Positions 9,128 through 18,925 of a stretch of 47,785 nt of DNA are shown here, one piece after another. The DNA comes from Cytophagales bacterium (lineage in GTDB: Bacteria > Bacteroidota > Bacteroidia > Cytophagales > JAHDFW01). The notes below the pieces were generated by a model that did no database searches, was not told the DNA's origin, and saw only the letters and a program-made list of their open reading frames with translations. Both the position numbers and the translations under genes were made by a program. Location: assembly GCA_020627945.1 (NCBI GenBank), contig JAHDFW010000007.1, forward strand, positions 4,039 to 51,823, given 5' to 3'. The number at the start of each line of letters is the position of its first letter. Position 1 is the stretch's first letter.

Positions 9128-11512
9128 TTAAAAGAAAATCTGATATAGAATTATTGGAAAAAATCCACGCTGATAGGTAGTATCCAGCTCGTTGGTGTCC
9201 GAATTGTATTGAACTAAAAAGATATTCTGACGATTAGTAATATTTTGAATGTCCAACATAAACTTCTGAGATACTTTCTTCCCATTCCATTGAACTCCAA
9301 TTTTCACATCCCATCTAAAATAGGGTTGATACTGCTCCTCGTATATACTCGTTAAGTCTCGAACCTGTCGCATTTGAATTCTAGACTGAGCAGTATCAAT
9401 TGGTATAAACCTCCTCCCTCCTGAATGAGTCAATCGCGTATCTAATGTGAAGTTAACTTTCTCACTTAGTTGCCACTCTTTTCCTGTTAATCCATTGACT
9501 ACATAACGACCATTAAAAACGGTATTCCTTTCAACTCCATCACTTCCTTTATATCGAGAATCAAATATAGAAGTGGTTAGTAAGTAGTAAAATCCATTAC
9601 TCAACGATTTTTCTAACGTAAATTCTGCACCATAGTTATACCCTTCTCCTTCGTTTACATAATTATACCCTTCTGGCAAACCAAAATCTGCACCTTCATT
9701 CAGCATTGAAAAGAAGCTTGGATTATTTTCAACTGGGACACCAAAAAGTCGCTGATAGTAAAGCTCTGTTTTTAAACTTAGCTTTTCGGTAATTTTATAA
9801 TCATGGGCAATTACTGAATGAAATGCTTTGGAAAAACCAAGCTGCTGATTAGGAAAATTACTAAGTGAATCCTCAATAAAATAAATTGGAATGGGTTGTA
9901 ACTGACTATGAACACCTAGCCCCAAACTCAACTTATGTTGAGCATTAGGTTGGAAAGACAAGCCCACTCTAGGTTCAACAGCTACATTATTGGTCAACTG
10001 AAACCATTGCTCATGTAATCCTGAAGTAAGTGTTACTTTTTTGCTAAATCTATGCTTCCAATTCAGGTACCCTTGTTGTAACAATCCATGTCCTTGATTA
10101 TCGGAAATAACCACATAAATATCGTTTGGAATAATAGAATCAGCTGCTCTTGCCAAGCCACTGTCTAAAATATCCACAAAGTAATTGTCTAAGATAAGGC
10201 CGGTCGAAAGGGTATTCTTCTTATCTATCTTGCTATTCAACTTTAAATGGTTAGAAACTTTAGCTTGAATTTGATCTAATTCTAAAAGTAGCGTTCGTTT
10301 ATCTGTCTTAAAATTAACTCGAGTTGAGGTTCCTTTGGTTTGTGCTCTAGAATAAGCTCCCGACCAACTTATATAGGTTTTATCACTTAGAAATTTAAGC
10401 CATTTTGCGCCTGTAATAATAGTCCCTGACTTAAATTTTGATTCTTGATCGTTATCATTGAAAAGGTTCGTAGAATCAACTTCTGGAGTAGCCTCAAACT
10501 CTACGTTACTATTTCCCAAGATTCCCCAAACCGAAAAACGTCCTGCTTTTTCGGTTGGTAAATCTAATTTAAAATTAAGATCTCGGTATTCTGGTACTGC
10601 TGTTCCTACGCCAAGGTTCCACCCTAATGCACTCATTACACCAAGCGTAGAATAACGACCATTAATCAAATAAGAACCCTTCCCCCCTTTTTTAAAAGGC
10701 CCTTCCGCCCCTAGTTCAAACCCATTGAAGCCAAGTTGTCCTACATATTCGCGAGAATGGCTATTACCTGGACGCATTTGTAAATCAAACACTCCTGATA
10801 AAGCATTTCCATAATCTGCTGACCATGCTGAAGTCATAAAATCGGAATTAGCCAGATTATTAACGTTCAACATACTGATTGGACCACCAGTTGTACCTAA
10901 TGTAGAAAAGTGATTTGGACTAGGAATATCAACGCCCTCCATTCTCCACAACACTCCTAATGGTGAATTCCCTCGAATTATAATATCATTACGATTATCG
11001 GAAGCTCCACTAACACCCGCAAAATTCTGTGCCATTCTGGATGGATCTTGAAGGCTCCCAGAGTATCTGGTCGCTTGTTCCATTGAAAGTGTTCTTGCAC
11101 TCACTGTAGACATTTCGTTATTTAACTGATCAGCTGGCTTCTCTGCAATCACTTCAACCGCCTCGATCTGATCAATTTCTTCAATCATGGCTACATTAAC
11201 GAGAAGTTCCTTTCCACTTACCACAGTAAGGTTAGGAATCGTAACTGTTTCATAACCAATAAAACTGACTCTTATCGCGTGTTTACCTACTGGAACATTC
11301 TCAAGTCTAAAGTTGCCATATGGGTCAGTTGCTACGGCTTTTAACGGATCTGTATTGAGTAATACCACAGTAACACCAGGAAGGGGCATTTGAGATTCCT
11401 CGTCTTTAATCGTACCACGAATGGCACTTTTATACTGCTGCCCGTTTATTTTCTGTACGAAAGAAAACGTAAGTATTAGTAAAATTAACGTTGTTAATCT
11501 ATTCCAATTCAT
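9128..11512 (-). CDS. TonB-dependent receptor with N-terminal carboxypeptidase-regulatory-like domain and plug
   Basis: IRGTIKDEESQMPLPGVTVVLLNTDPLKAVATDPYGNFRLENVPVGKHAIRVSFIGYETV; plug-like RMAQNFAGVSGASDNRNDIIIRGNSPLGVLWRMEGVDIPSPNHF. Confidence 0.9.
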   Translation of the reverse strand: MNWNRLTTLILLILTFSFVQKINGQQYKSAIRGTIKDEESQMPLPGVTVVLLNTDPLKAVATDPYGNFRLENVPVGKHAIRVSFIGYETVTIPNLTVVSGKELLVNVAMIEEIDQIEAVEVIAEKPADQLNNEMSTVSARTLSMEQATRYSGSLQDPSRMAQNFAGVSGASDNRNDIIIRGNSPLGVLWRMEGVDIPSPNHFSTLGTTGGPISMLNVNNLANSDFMTSAWSADYGNALSGVFDLQMRPGNSHSREYVGQLGFNGFELGAEGPFKKGGKGSYLINGRYSTLGVMSALGWNLGVGTAVPEYRDLNFKLDLPTEKAGRFSVWGILGNSNVEFEATPEVDSTNLFNDNDQESKFKSGTIITGAKWLKFLSDKTYISWSGAYSRAQTKGTSTRVNFKTDKRTLLLELDQIQAKVSNHLKLNSKIDKKNTLSTGLILDNYFVDILDSGLARAADSIIPNDIYVVISDNQGHGLLQQGYLNWKHRFSKKVTLTSGLHEQWFQLTNNVAVEPRVGLSFQPNAQHKLSLGLGVHSQLQPIPIYFIEDSLSNFPNQQLGFSKAFHSVIAHDYKITEKLSLKTELYYQRLFGVPVENNPSFFSMLNEGADFGLPEGYNYVNEGEGYNYGAEFTLEKSLSNGFYYLLTTSIFDSRYKGSDGVERNTVFNGRYVVNGLTGKEWQLSEKVNFTLDTRLTHSGGRRFIPIDTAQSRIQMRQVRDLTSIYEEQYQPYFRWDVKIGVQWNGKKVSQKFMLDIQNITNRQNIFLVQYNSDTNELDTTYQRGFFPIILYQIFF

Positions 11513-11527
11513 GAAAAGCCTTTTGAA

Positions 11528-13519
11528 TTATGCCTCCGCATCAACCCAATCACCATGTTCTTTGATCAAGTCTATTAATTCCTCCACCGCATGTTCTGTT
11601 GGGATTCTTGGTTTTACAACCTCCTGACCTTTATAAAGCGAAATTTTACCTGGTCCAACCCCCACATAGCCATAATCGGCATCTGCCATTTCTCCTGGGC
11701 CATTTACAATGCACCCCATAATTCCAATTTTCAAGCCTTTCAAGTGACTTGTAACCTTTCTAATTTTAGCTGTGGTTTCTTGTAAATCAAATAATGTACG
11801 ACCACAGGAAGGGCAAGATATGTACTCGGTTTTAGAGATTCTTGTTCTACTAGCCTGTAGAATTCCAAACGCAGCACTATTTACTACTCCCATGTCTCCA
11901 CCGCCTTTACTTACAATACAAACTCCATCTCCAAAACCATCAACCAATAATCCTCCTAAGTCTGTTGAAGCTTCTAATTGTAAATCATCAGCATCCACCA
12001 TTTCGTACTTTCTCCTTATGATTACAGGTGTATCTACACCATGATTTATAAGCTTAAAGAAAGCGCCTCGCTGGTCTGCCATCCCATGAACATTATATGT
12101 ATTAAGAACCAACACAATATTGTTTCTGGTTTTCAATTCATTTAATAAGGATTGAGTCAACTCATGATTATTTAATTCTAGGAAGTTTAATTCTGGATGT
12201 AACTCTTTACCTTGACCAAACATTTCAGCGTTAAGAAGCGGGTAATTATTCTTATACTCCTTGTGTTCCAACCAGAATTCATGATCGCGAACTACTCCTA
12301 CTGCATCAGGTAATTCAAAACTAAGTTCCTCTGCTCCCAAATAAACGTAATCACACGCTTGATCTGTGAAGTTATATTTATCATTTTTAGCGTCGTAATG
12401 GAATCCTATTTTTGTTAAATCTTCTTGAAAAACCTCACCTTGACCAATGACATTAGCTAGCACTACAGGAACAGCATCACCTCCAATATTTATAACTTTT
12501 TGGGTTTTGCGACGCATATACATAATTGGTGAATACAGTTTTGTATCTACCTCTTGTATTGGATCATGAGCCGTTCTTGCCACGTATCTTGACACCAATT
12601 TACGAGCAACAGGAATTTCAAATTCAGGTTCTTCGGTTAATGACACTCTAACCGTATCACCTATTCCATCCTCCAATAATGTTCCAATTCCTAGCGCAGA
12701 TTTAATTCTGCCATCTTCTCCTTCTCCAGCCTCTGTCACACCTAAATGTAACGGGTAAGGCTTCAATCCTTCCTCGTTCAATCTATTTACCAACAAACGA
12801 TAAGCTTGAACCATCACCTGTGGATTAGAAGACTTCATGGAAAGAACAATATTGTAATAATCAAGGTCCTCTGCTATTCTTAAAAACTCAAGGGCAGATT
12901 CAACCATGCCGTTTGGAGTATCTCCATAACGACTCAGGATCCTATCAGACAATGAACCATGGTTGGTTCCTATTCTCATTGCTGTTCCGTATTCCTTGCA
13001 AATTTTCACTAACGGTGAAAAACGTTCGCGAATTCGTTGCATTTCAGATTCGTATTCAGCATCACTATATTCTATGATGTTAAATTTCTTCTTATCCGCA
13101 TAATTACCTGGGTTAACTCTAACCTTCTCAACTATTCTAGCCGCAATTTCAGCTGCTTTAGGAGTATAATGAATATCGGCAACCAAAGGAGTATTATAAC
13201 CTCTCTTTTTCAACTCAGCACGTATGTTACTTAGGTTTTCAGCTTCCTTCATACTAGGCGCGGTAAGTCTAACCAACTCACAACCTGCTTCAATCATTCG
13301 TATTGATTGCTCCACAGAAGCTATGGTATCCATAGTATCCGTAGTTGTCATTGATTGTAATCGAATTGGATTGTTTCCCCCGCAACCTAAATCACCGATA
13401 GAAACCTCCAAAGACTCCCTACGTTTATATTCAAAAAGGCTCTTGTTAAATGGCACCATATCCCGTAAATTATACGGCAAAGTTAGCCTAAAATTTGAGA
13501 AAGCCATAGGTTTTAACAA
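11528..13519 (-). CDS. ispG: 4-hydroxy-3-methylbut-2-en-1-yl diphosphate synthase, long form
   Basis: GGNNPIRLQSMTTTDTMDT, RVNPGNYADKK, YISCPSCGRTLFDLQ and GCIVNGPGEMADADYGYVG; 663 aa with the large insert typical of the long IspG class. Confidence 0.95.
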   Translation of the reverse strand: MLKPMAFSNFRLTLPYNLRDMVPFNKSLFEYKRRESLEVSIGDLGCGGNNPIRLQSMTTTDTMDTIASVEQSIRMIEAGCELVRLTAPSMKEAENLSNIRAELKKRGYNTPLVADIHYTPKAAEIAARIVEKVRVNPGNYADKKKFNIIEYSDAEYESEMQRIRERFSPLVKICKEYGTAMRIGTNHGSLSDRILSRYGDTPNGMVESALEFLRIAEDLDYYNIVLSMKSSNPQVMVQAYRLLVNRLNEEGLKPYPLHLGVTEAGEGEDGRIKSALGIGTLLEDGIGDTVRVSLTEEPEFEIPVARKLVSRYVARTAHDPIQEVDTKLYSPIMYMRRKTQKVINIGGDAVPVVLANVIGQGEVFQEDLTKIGFHYDAKNDKYNFTDQACDYVYLGAEELSFELPDAVGVVRDHEFWLEHKEYKNNYPLLNAEMFGQGKELHPELNFLELNNHELTQSLLNELKTRNNIVLVLNTYNVHGMADQRGAFFKLINHGVDTPVIIRRKYEMVDADDLQLEASTDLGGLLVDGFGDGVCIVSKGGGDMGVVNSAAFGILQASRTRISKTEYISCPSCGRTLFDLQETTAKIRKVTSHLKGLKIGIMGCIVNGPGEMADADYGYVGVGPGKISLYKGQEVVKPRIPTEHAVEELIDLIKEHGDWVDAEA

Positions 13520-13592
13520 GGTTCATGAGTGTAGTATTTAATATTTGACACTTAACAATTACTATCACTACAATCCAAAAATCAACATCACT

Positions 13593-14645
13593 TCAAAACA
13601 ATCTGGTTTGCCCTGTTCCGAGAGAGTAATGATACAACTCCAAATTATATTTCATTTTAGGTACTTCTTTGAAAAACTTCTGTTTTGAGACACGAAAGAA
13701 CTGCCTTATTTCGTCTGCTATATGACCTTGCCCTTTCATTCTAGTACCAAATTCTGAATTGGTTGTATTTCCTCCATGCACATTACGTACCTGTTTCATA
13801 ACCTTATCCGCTCGATCTGGTAGGTTCTTCCTTATCCAATCTTCGAATAGAATCGCAATTTCATCCTTCAACCTTACCATATGAGAATTAACATCTACGG
13901 CTCCATTTTCAGCAGATAGTTGTACCAACTTGGGAATTTCGTAGTTATTAATGCTTGGTATAATTGGCGCTATCATAACATTTACTGGTACTCCTGCATC
14001 CGAAAGTTGTCGAACTGCTTGAAATCTTCTTAGTCCTGTAGAAGTTCTTGGTTCTAATTTCCTTCGTATATTTTCATCTAAAGTAGTAATGCTTATGCTC
14101 ACCTTGACCAGATTGAGTTTCGCCATTTCAGCAAGAATATCCAAATCTCGTAAGATCAATGCATTCTTGGTAATTAAACCAACGGGGTGCTTAAACTTCC
14201 AAAGAACCTCAAGCATTTTCCTTGTTATCTTCTTCTCCTTTTCAATTGGTTGGTAACAATCTGTATTTCCTGCCAACATAATTGGAGAGGGAACCCAATT
14301 TTTAGAAGAAAGTTTTTTATGCAGCAATTCAGGTGCGTTTTGCTTAATTAAGATTTTCTTTTCAAAATCCACTCCTGCACTATATCCCCAATAATGATGA
14401 GTGACACGTGCATAGCAATAGACACACCCATGTTCACAACCTTGATACGGGTTCATGGACCACGTGAATGGGATATCAGGACTATCTACTTTGTTAACAA
14501 TAGATTTTGGAGAAACATCTATTAATTGAGTAGGAGCATTAAAATCATACTCCTCTTCCAATTCATCTCCAGAATAGTCATAGCGTCTTTTTTCGAATGG
14601 GTTGGAACTATTGAACTGTGCTCCTCTCCCTTTGATATAGGACAT
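13593..14645 (-). CDS. PA0069-family (SplB-like) radical SAM protein
   Basis: SMNPYQGCEHGCVYCYAR (CxxxCxxC), AGNTDCYQPIEKEKKITRKMLEV, GLITKNALILRDLD. Confidence 0.9.
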   Translation of the reverse strand: MSYIKGRGAQFNSSNPFEKRRYDYSGDELEEEYDFNAPTQLIDVSPKSIVNKVDSPDIPFTWSMNPYQGCEHGCVYCYARVTHHYWGYSAGVDFEKKILIKQNAPELLHKKLSSKNWVPSPIMLAGNTDCYQPIEKEKKITRKMLEVLWKFKHPVGLITKNALILRDLDILAEMAKLNLVKVSISITTLDENIRRKLEPRTSTGLRRFQAVRQLSDAGVPVNVMIAPIIPSINNYEIPKLVQLSAENGAVDVNSHMVRLKDEIAILFEDWIRKNLPDRADKVMKQVRNVHGGNTTNSEFGTRMKGQGHIADEIRQFFRVSKQKFFKEVPKMKYNLELYHYSLGTGQTRLF

Positions 14646-14720
14646 TTTTAATAATTGATTAATTTTTAATCTTTAAACTATTATTAATTAATCAAATTAT
14701 TTTTACAAATCCTATTATTT

Positions 14721-15389
14721 CTAGTTATTTCTTAATCTCAGATAATTAATGTCAAATCCTTTGTCATTGAATTTAACCTCAAAGTTTGTTTTGATCTGAA
14801 GTTCCTCCGTGTACAATGGGGAATCGTATAAAACCTTGGTGGCATGAACTACCTCCCAATCGTTCTTGTGTGCTTGAAGTAAGGAATAATCAAATAGATC
14901 GGAATTATCAGTTTTAAGATGAAGGAAACCACCAGGTTTCAGAATCTTCTTATACATTTCTAAAAACCTAGGTGAAGTAAGTCTCTTTTTTTCATCACGA
15001 GCCTTTGGGCGTGGATCTGGAAATGTAATCCAAATTTCACTTACCTCATTCTCGGCAAAGAGTTCTTGGGCCATTAAGATATCGGTTCTAAGAAAACCTA
15101 CATTTTGTAAATCGCTATTTTTAACTTCTTTACATCCCATCCACAATCTTGCTCCTTTAATATCAACTCCAATAAAATTCCTATTTGGCTGACGTGAAGC
15201 GAGGTTTGTGGTATACTCCCCTCTACCACATGCAAACTCTACTACAATATCGTTGCTATTATCAAAAAACAACTTATTCCAGTTGCCTTTGATTACTTCA
15301 AAGAGCTCTTTACCTGGTTCAAGTACTAAATCACTCTCCGCATTTTGGGCATATCTAAGTTTCTTATTTCTGCTCATTTCATAACTCAC
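14721..15389 (-). CDS. trmB: tRNA (guanine-N7-)-methyltransferase
   Basis: VVEFACGRGEYTTNLASRQPNRNFIGVDIKGARLWMG and EIWITFPDPRPKARDEKKRLTSPRFLEMYKKILKPGGFLHLKTDN. Confidence 0.94.
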   Translation of the reverse strand: MSYEMSRNKKLRYAQNAESDLVLEPGKELFEVIKGNWNKLFFDNSNDIVVEFACGRGEYTTNLASRQPNRNFIGVDIKGARLWMGCKEVKNSDLQNVGFLRTDILMAQELFAENEVSEIWITFPDPRPKARDEKKRLTSPRFLEMYKKILKPGGFLHLKTDNSDLFDYSLLQAHKNDWEVVHATKVLYDSPLYTEELQIKTNFEVKFNDKGFDINYLRLRNN

Positions 15390-16662
15390 TTAACTCCGAT
15401 AGCACAAAAGTACTACCTCCAATGAAAACTACATCGCTAGCTCCTGCATTTTCTACAGTAACCTTCACAGCTTCATTCACATCTTCAATTATATCTGCTT
15501 TAAGTCCAATTTCAATTGCTACTTGCTGCAATTCGTGTGCTTTAGCAGCGCGCTCTATCTTAGGTTGACATAAGATGTATTCAGCATTTTTAGGAAGCAG
15601 CCTCATGATTTTATTCATTTCCTTGTCGTTGCTCATTCCCCAAACCACATACAACTTTTCAAATGATTCGGACATTAATTGCTCAACCACCGCTATGATT
15701 CCATCTTCATTATGACCGCAATCACAAATTACCTTGGGAGCTTCTTGTAAAATCTGATAACGACCTTTTAATCCTGCATTTTTAACCACCTTAGCTAATC
15801 CTTGCTTTACAGCATTAGAAGAAACTTCTATTCCATATCGATCTTTTAATACATCAAGCGTTGTTATTACTCCAAGTACATTTCGAGTTTGATATGAAGC
15901 AATCAAGTCTAGTGTATATTTTTCATTCAATTCAGGAATTTCTATTTGCCGTAGTCCATTTTCGATACCGAGGTCAATTATATTATAATTCTGATCCGCG
16001 TAACTAATGGGAGCAGCAAGTGATTTTGCTTTTTGATCAAACACATGTTTAAGTTCTTCCTGAGTTTGAGAAATCACCACAGGAGTTTCGTCTTTAATGA
16101 TTCCTGCTTTTTCACCTGCAATTAATTCTAGAGTATCACCCAACAATGCGCTGTGATCCATGCTTATATTGGTAATCAAAGAAACTAAAGGGCTAAGTAT
16201 ATTGGTTGAATCTAACCTCCCACCTAGTCCAGTTTCAATTACAGCAATATCTACGTTGGAACGTTCAAAATAGGCAAATGCCATCAAGGTGGTTATTTCA
16301 AAAAAAGAAGGCTTCAGCTCTTCTATAACGGGTTGGATTCTTTCCACAAAATCCACTACAAACTCCTCACTTACCTCTTGTCCGTCCACCTTAATCCTTT
16401 CAGTGAAAGATTTGATATGTGGTGAAGTAAATACACCTACTTTCAGTCCTGATTCCATCAGAATTGAAGTAAGCATGGAAGCAGAACTTCCTTTACCATT
16501 TGTTCCAGCAATGTGAATTGATTTAAACTTCTCGTGAGGGTTATTTAAAAATTCAGCTAACCGAATCGTATTGTCTAATGTCTTAGTAAATGCTCCTGCC
16601 CCTTGACGTTGATAATTTGCTAGTCGGGTAAAAAGGTATTGACAGGTTTCCTGAAAGTTCAT
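15379..16662 (-). CDS. folC: Bifunctional folylpolyglutamate synthase/dihydrofolate synthase
   Basis: HIAGTNGKGSSASMLTSIL, FTSPHIKSFTERI, VIETGLGGRLDSTNI, CDCGHNEDGI. Overlaps trmB by 11 bp. Confidence 0.94.
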   Translation of the reverse strand: MNFQETCQYLFTRLANYQRQGAGAFTKTLDNTIRLAEFLNNPHEKFKSIHIAGTNGKGSSASMLTSILMESGLKVGVFTSPHIKSFTERIKVDGQEVSEEFVVDFVERIQPVIEELKPSFFEITTLMAFAYFERSNVDIAVIETGLGGRLDSTNILSPLVSLITNISMDHSALLGDTLELIAGEKAGIIKDETPVVISQTQEELKHVFDQKAKSLAAPISYADQNYNIIDLGIENGLRQIEIPELNEKYTLDLIASYQTRNVLGVITTLDVLKDRYGIEVSSNAVKQGLAKVVKNAGLKGRYQILQEAPKVICDCGHNEDGIIAVVEQLMSESFEKLYVVWGMSNDKEMNKIMRLLPKNAEYILCQPKIERAAKAHELQQVAIEIGLKADIIEDVNEAVKVTVENAGASDVVFIGGSTFVLSELSEL

Positions 16663-16677
16663 GAACTGAAGAAAACT

Positions 16678-17553
16678 TTATTTAGATTGTAAAATCACTG
16701 TATAGTACCCCTCTGAGAATGGCGCAGTACTATCGTTATTGTCCTTACGTTCAAACGAAAGACGTTCAACCTGCGCTTTATAATACAATTCAACGGTCGA
16801 ACTTACACTCTTTTCATGAGTTATAACGGAAATAACCTCTCCCTCATCGTCGATTTTAATCTTAAAAACAATTTTTCCTGTTTCCTTGAAGTTCGGATTA
16901 TCCTTGGGTTTACCTTCGGTATACCATCCAGTAATTTGTGCTCCAGCTCCCCCTCCACCTCCAGGTTTACCTTTATAAATATCAGAGTCATTTATTTCGC
17001 CATTCTCTTGACCCTTATCTCCAGGCACATCCGCATCATCTCCATTATTATTCTGTTGAGAAGTTGATTCGGCAGTACTTTCACTTTCTGTTTCTGTTTC
17101 AGATTCAGTTTCCGCTTCTTCAACCGTTTCCGTTGGTTCTGTCACTGGCTCTGTAACGTCCTCTACGGTTTCGCTAACTTCTTCCACGGTTTCAGATGTT
17201 TCACTCGCATTTACATCGGATTCTGCATCGGTTGTTTGCACATCTTCAACAATATCAGACTCCTCGGCCACTTCTTCAGCAGCAGCTGGATTTGCTTCTG
17301 CAGGAGCTTGTTCAGCAGGTGGTGTTTCTTGGATTTGCTCTGATTCTGTAACGGAAGGTGGAGCATCATTTTGAATATCTCCGCTTCCTTGATCATTTAC
17401 CCCAAAATTCACTGCTACCCCAAATTCTGGCATAATAGCTGGACTAAATGGCCAAATATTATAGAACCAAAAAAACAATAAAAGTATAAGATGCACGGTG
17501 ATACTCACTGCCCATCCTCTTCTTCTACTTTTTAATTCGTATGCTTCGTTCAT
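16678..17553 (-). CDS. TonB-like energy transducer with long acidic periplasmic linker
   Basis: RRRGWAVSITVHLILLLFFWFYNIW membrane anchor; E/T/S-rich linker; C-terminal GKIVFKIKIDDEGEVISVITHEKSVSSTVELYYKAQVERLSF; directly downstream of exbB/exbD-like genes. Confidence 0.75.
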   Translation of the reverse strand: MNEAYELKSRRRGWAVSITVHLILLLFFWFYNIWPFSPAIMPEFGVAVNFGVNDQGSGDIQNDAPPSVTESEQIQETPPAEQAPAEANPAAAEEVAEESDIVEDVQTTDAESDVNASETSETVEEVSETVEDVTEPVTEPTETVEEAETESETETESESTAESTSQQNNNGDDADVPGDKGQENGEINDSDIYKGKPGGGGGAGAQITGWYTEGKPKDNPNFKETGKIVFKIKIDDEGEVISVITHEKSVSSTVELYYKAQVERLSFERKDNNDSTAPFSEGYYTVILQSK

Positions 17554-17625
17554 GGCTATGATTTATTGGTTTATATCATCAAGATGTACTTACAGCTTAA
17601 ATTCCATAAACCTCTTTCACTTTTT

Positions 17626-18024
17626 TTAATCTGCCTTTGTTCCAATAGTCAATTTGGCTTTGAGATTAGCTGCTAATCCAGCAACCTTTACAAAGTGTTC
17701 CATTGGTACTTTCTTGTCTACATTCAATATTACTAGTCGCTCATCTTCAGGAGTAGACATAATCACCTCCTTAAGCTCTTGTTCGAAACTACTTTGATCT
17801 ATTACTTTACCGTTTATAGCATACTTCAAGTCATCCGAAATAGAAACGGTAATTTTTTGTAAATCGATACTAGAAGTTTTACTGGTAGGTAAATCAACTT
17901 TAAGTCCTAACGGAGTCACGATTTGCGAGGTAAGCATAAAGAATATCAACAGTAAGAATACAATATCAGTCATTGACGACATGCTAAACTCCGTGCTCAC
18001 CTTATTTTTTGATCTTAATCCCAT
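17626..18024 (-). CDS. ExbD/TolR family biopolymer transport protein
   Basis: TEFSMSSMTDIVFLLLIFFMLTSQIVTPLGLKVDLPTSKTS. Confidence 0.93.
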   Translation of the reverse strand: MGLRSKNKVSTEFSMSSMTDIVFLLLIFFMLTSQIVTPLGLKVDLPTSKTSSIDLQKITVSISDDLKYAINGKVIDQSSFEQELKEVIMSTPEDERLVILNVDKKVPMEHFVKVAGLAANLKAKLTIGTKAD

Positions 18025-18052
18025 ATCAATTTAATTTAAGTTGAACTTCGGT

Positions 18053-18730
18053 TTATTCTGATGTTGGTTCCTGCAACAAATCAATAAAATCGATTGAGGC
18101 GGCTTCCATGTTATGGACGGTCTTCTCAACCTTAGCTACCAAATAGTTATATCCCACATATGCGATAATTCCCACGAAAAGTCCTGCTGCAGTTGTAATC
18201 ATTGCTTCGTAAATACCAGCCGATAACAATTTAGGGCTAACCGCTGCTTCTGCTTCTGCCATACTCATAAAGGCTCTAATCATACCAATCACGGTACCAA
18301 AGAATCCAATCATAGGAGCTGCCCCCGAGATTGTTGCTAGAACGGATAAGTTCTTTTCAAGTTTAAAAATCTCAATCGTTCCAACATTTTCAACGGATTC
18401 GGCAATATTCTTAAGGGGGTTACCAATTCTCGAAACTCCTTTACCAATCATTCTGGCAAAAGGTGAATCAAATTGTTCGCATGTTGCCAATGCTCCACTA
18501 ACATCTCCTTTCAACATTTTATCCCTGATGGTTTCCATAAACGCTCCAGGATCTTTTGAAGCTTTCATAATAACTAGAAATCTATCTACAAAAATGTAGA
18601 CGGCACCAACGGACAAAAGAAACAATGGAAACATAGTCCATCCCCCCTTGCTGATCAACTCAAATAACGAAATTGACTCCTCTTTGTTAGGAACCATTTC
18701 TACTCCATCCTTAATAATCTGTAAAAGCAT
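18053..18730 (-). CDS. MotA/TolQ/ExbB proton channel family protein
   Basis: LSVLATISGAAPMIGFFGTVIGMIRAFMSMAEAEAAVSPKLLSAGIYEAMITTAAGLFVGI. Confidence 0.93.
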   Translation of the reverse strand: MLLQIIKDGVEMVPNKEESISLFELISKGGWTMFPLFLLSVGAVYIFVDRFLVIMKASKDPGAFMETIRDKMLKGDVSGALATCEQFDSPFARMIGKGVSRIGNPLKNIAESVENVGTIEIFKLEKNLSVLATISGAAPMIGFFGTVIGMIRAFMSMAEAEAAVSPKLLSAGIYEAMITTAAGLFVGIIAYVGYNYLVAKVEKTVHNMEAASIDFIDLLQEPTSE

Positions 18731-18842
18731 GTAATATCCAATTTTGTTTATTCTGTATTTAGACAGGTCTTAAAGGTTCTAAAAATAAGACCTGATGCGT
18801 TTGTTTCAAAACTAAAACGGCTTATAATTATTTTTATTATGC

Positions 18843-18886
18843 AAAACGGGTTATCGCATCTTGATAAAATGCAAATAACCCGTTTT
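18843..18886 (-). terminator. Strong terminator hairpin downstream of the SPOR-domain gene
   Basis: AAAACGGGTTAT (18843-18854)/ATAACCCGTTTT (18875-18886), perfect 12-bp stem, plus inner GCAT/ATGC. Confidence 0.75.
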
Positions 18887-18925
18887 AATTCTGACCTATT
18901 TTATGGTCTTAATATATATTATCTC

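Noticed and set aside
14655-14695. Inverted repeat TTGATTAATT/AATTAATCAA between trmB and the radical SAM gene
   Set aside because: Only A/T-rich arms with a 21-nt loop and no U-run pattern; may occur by chance.
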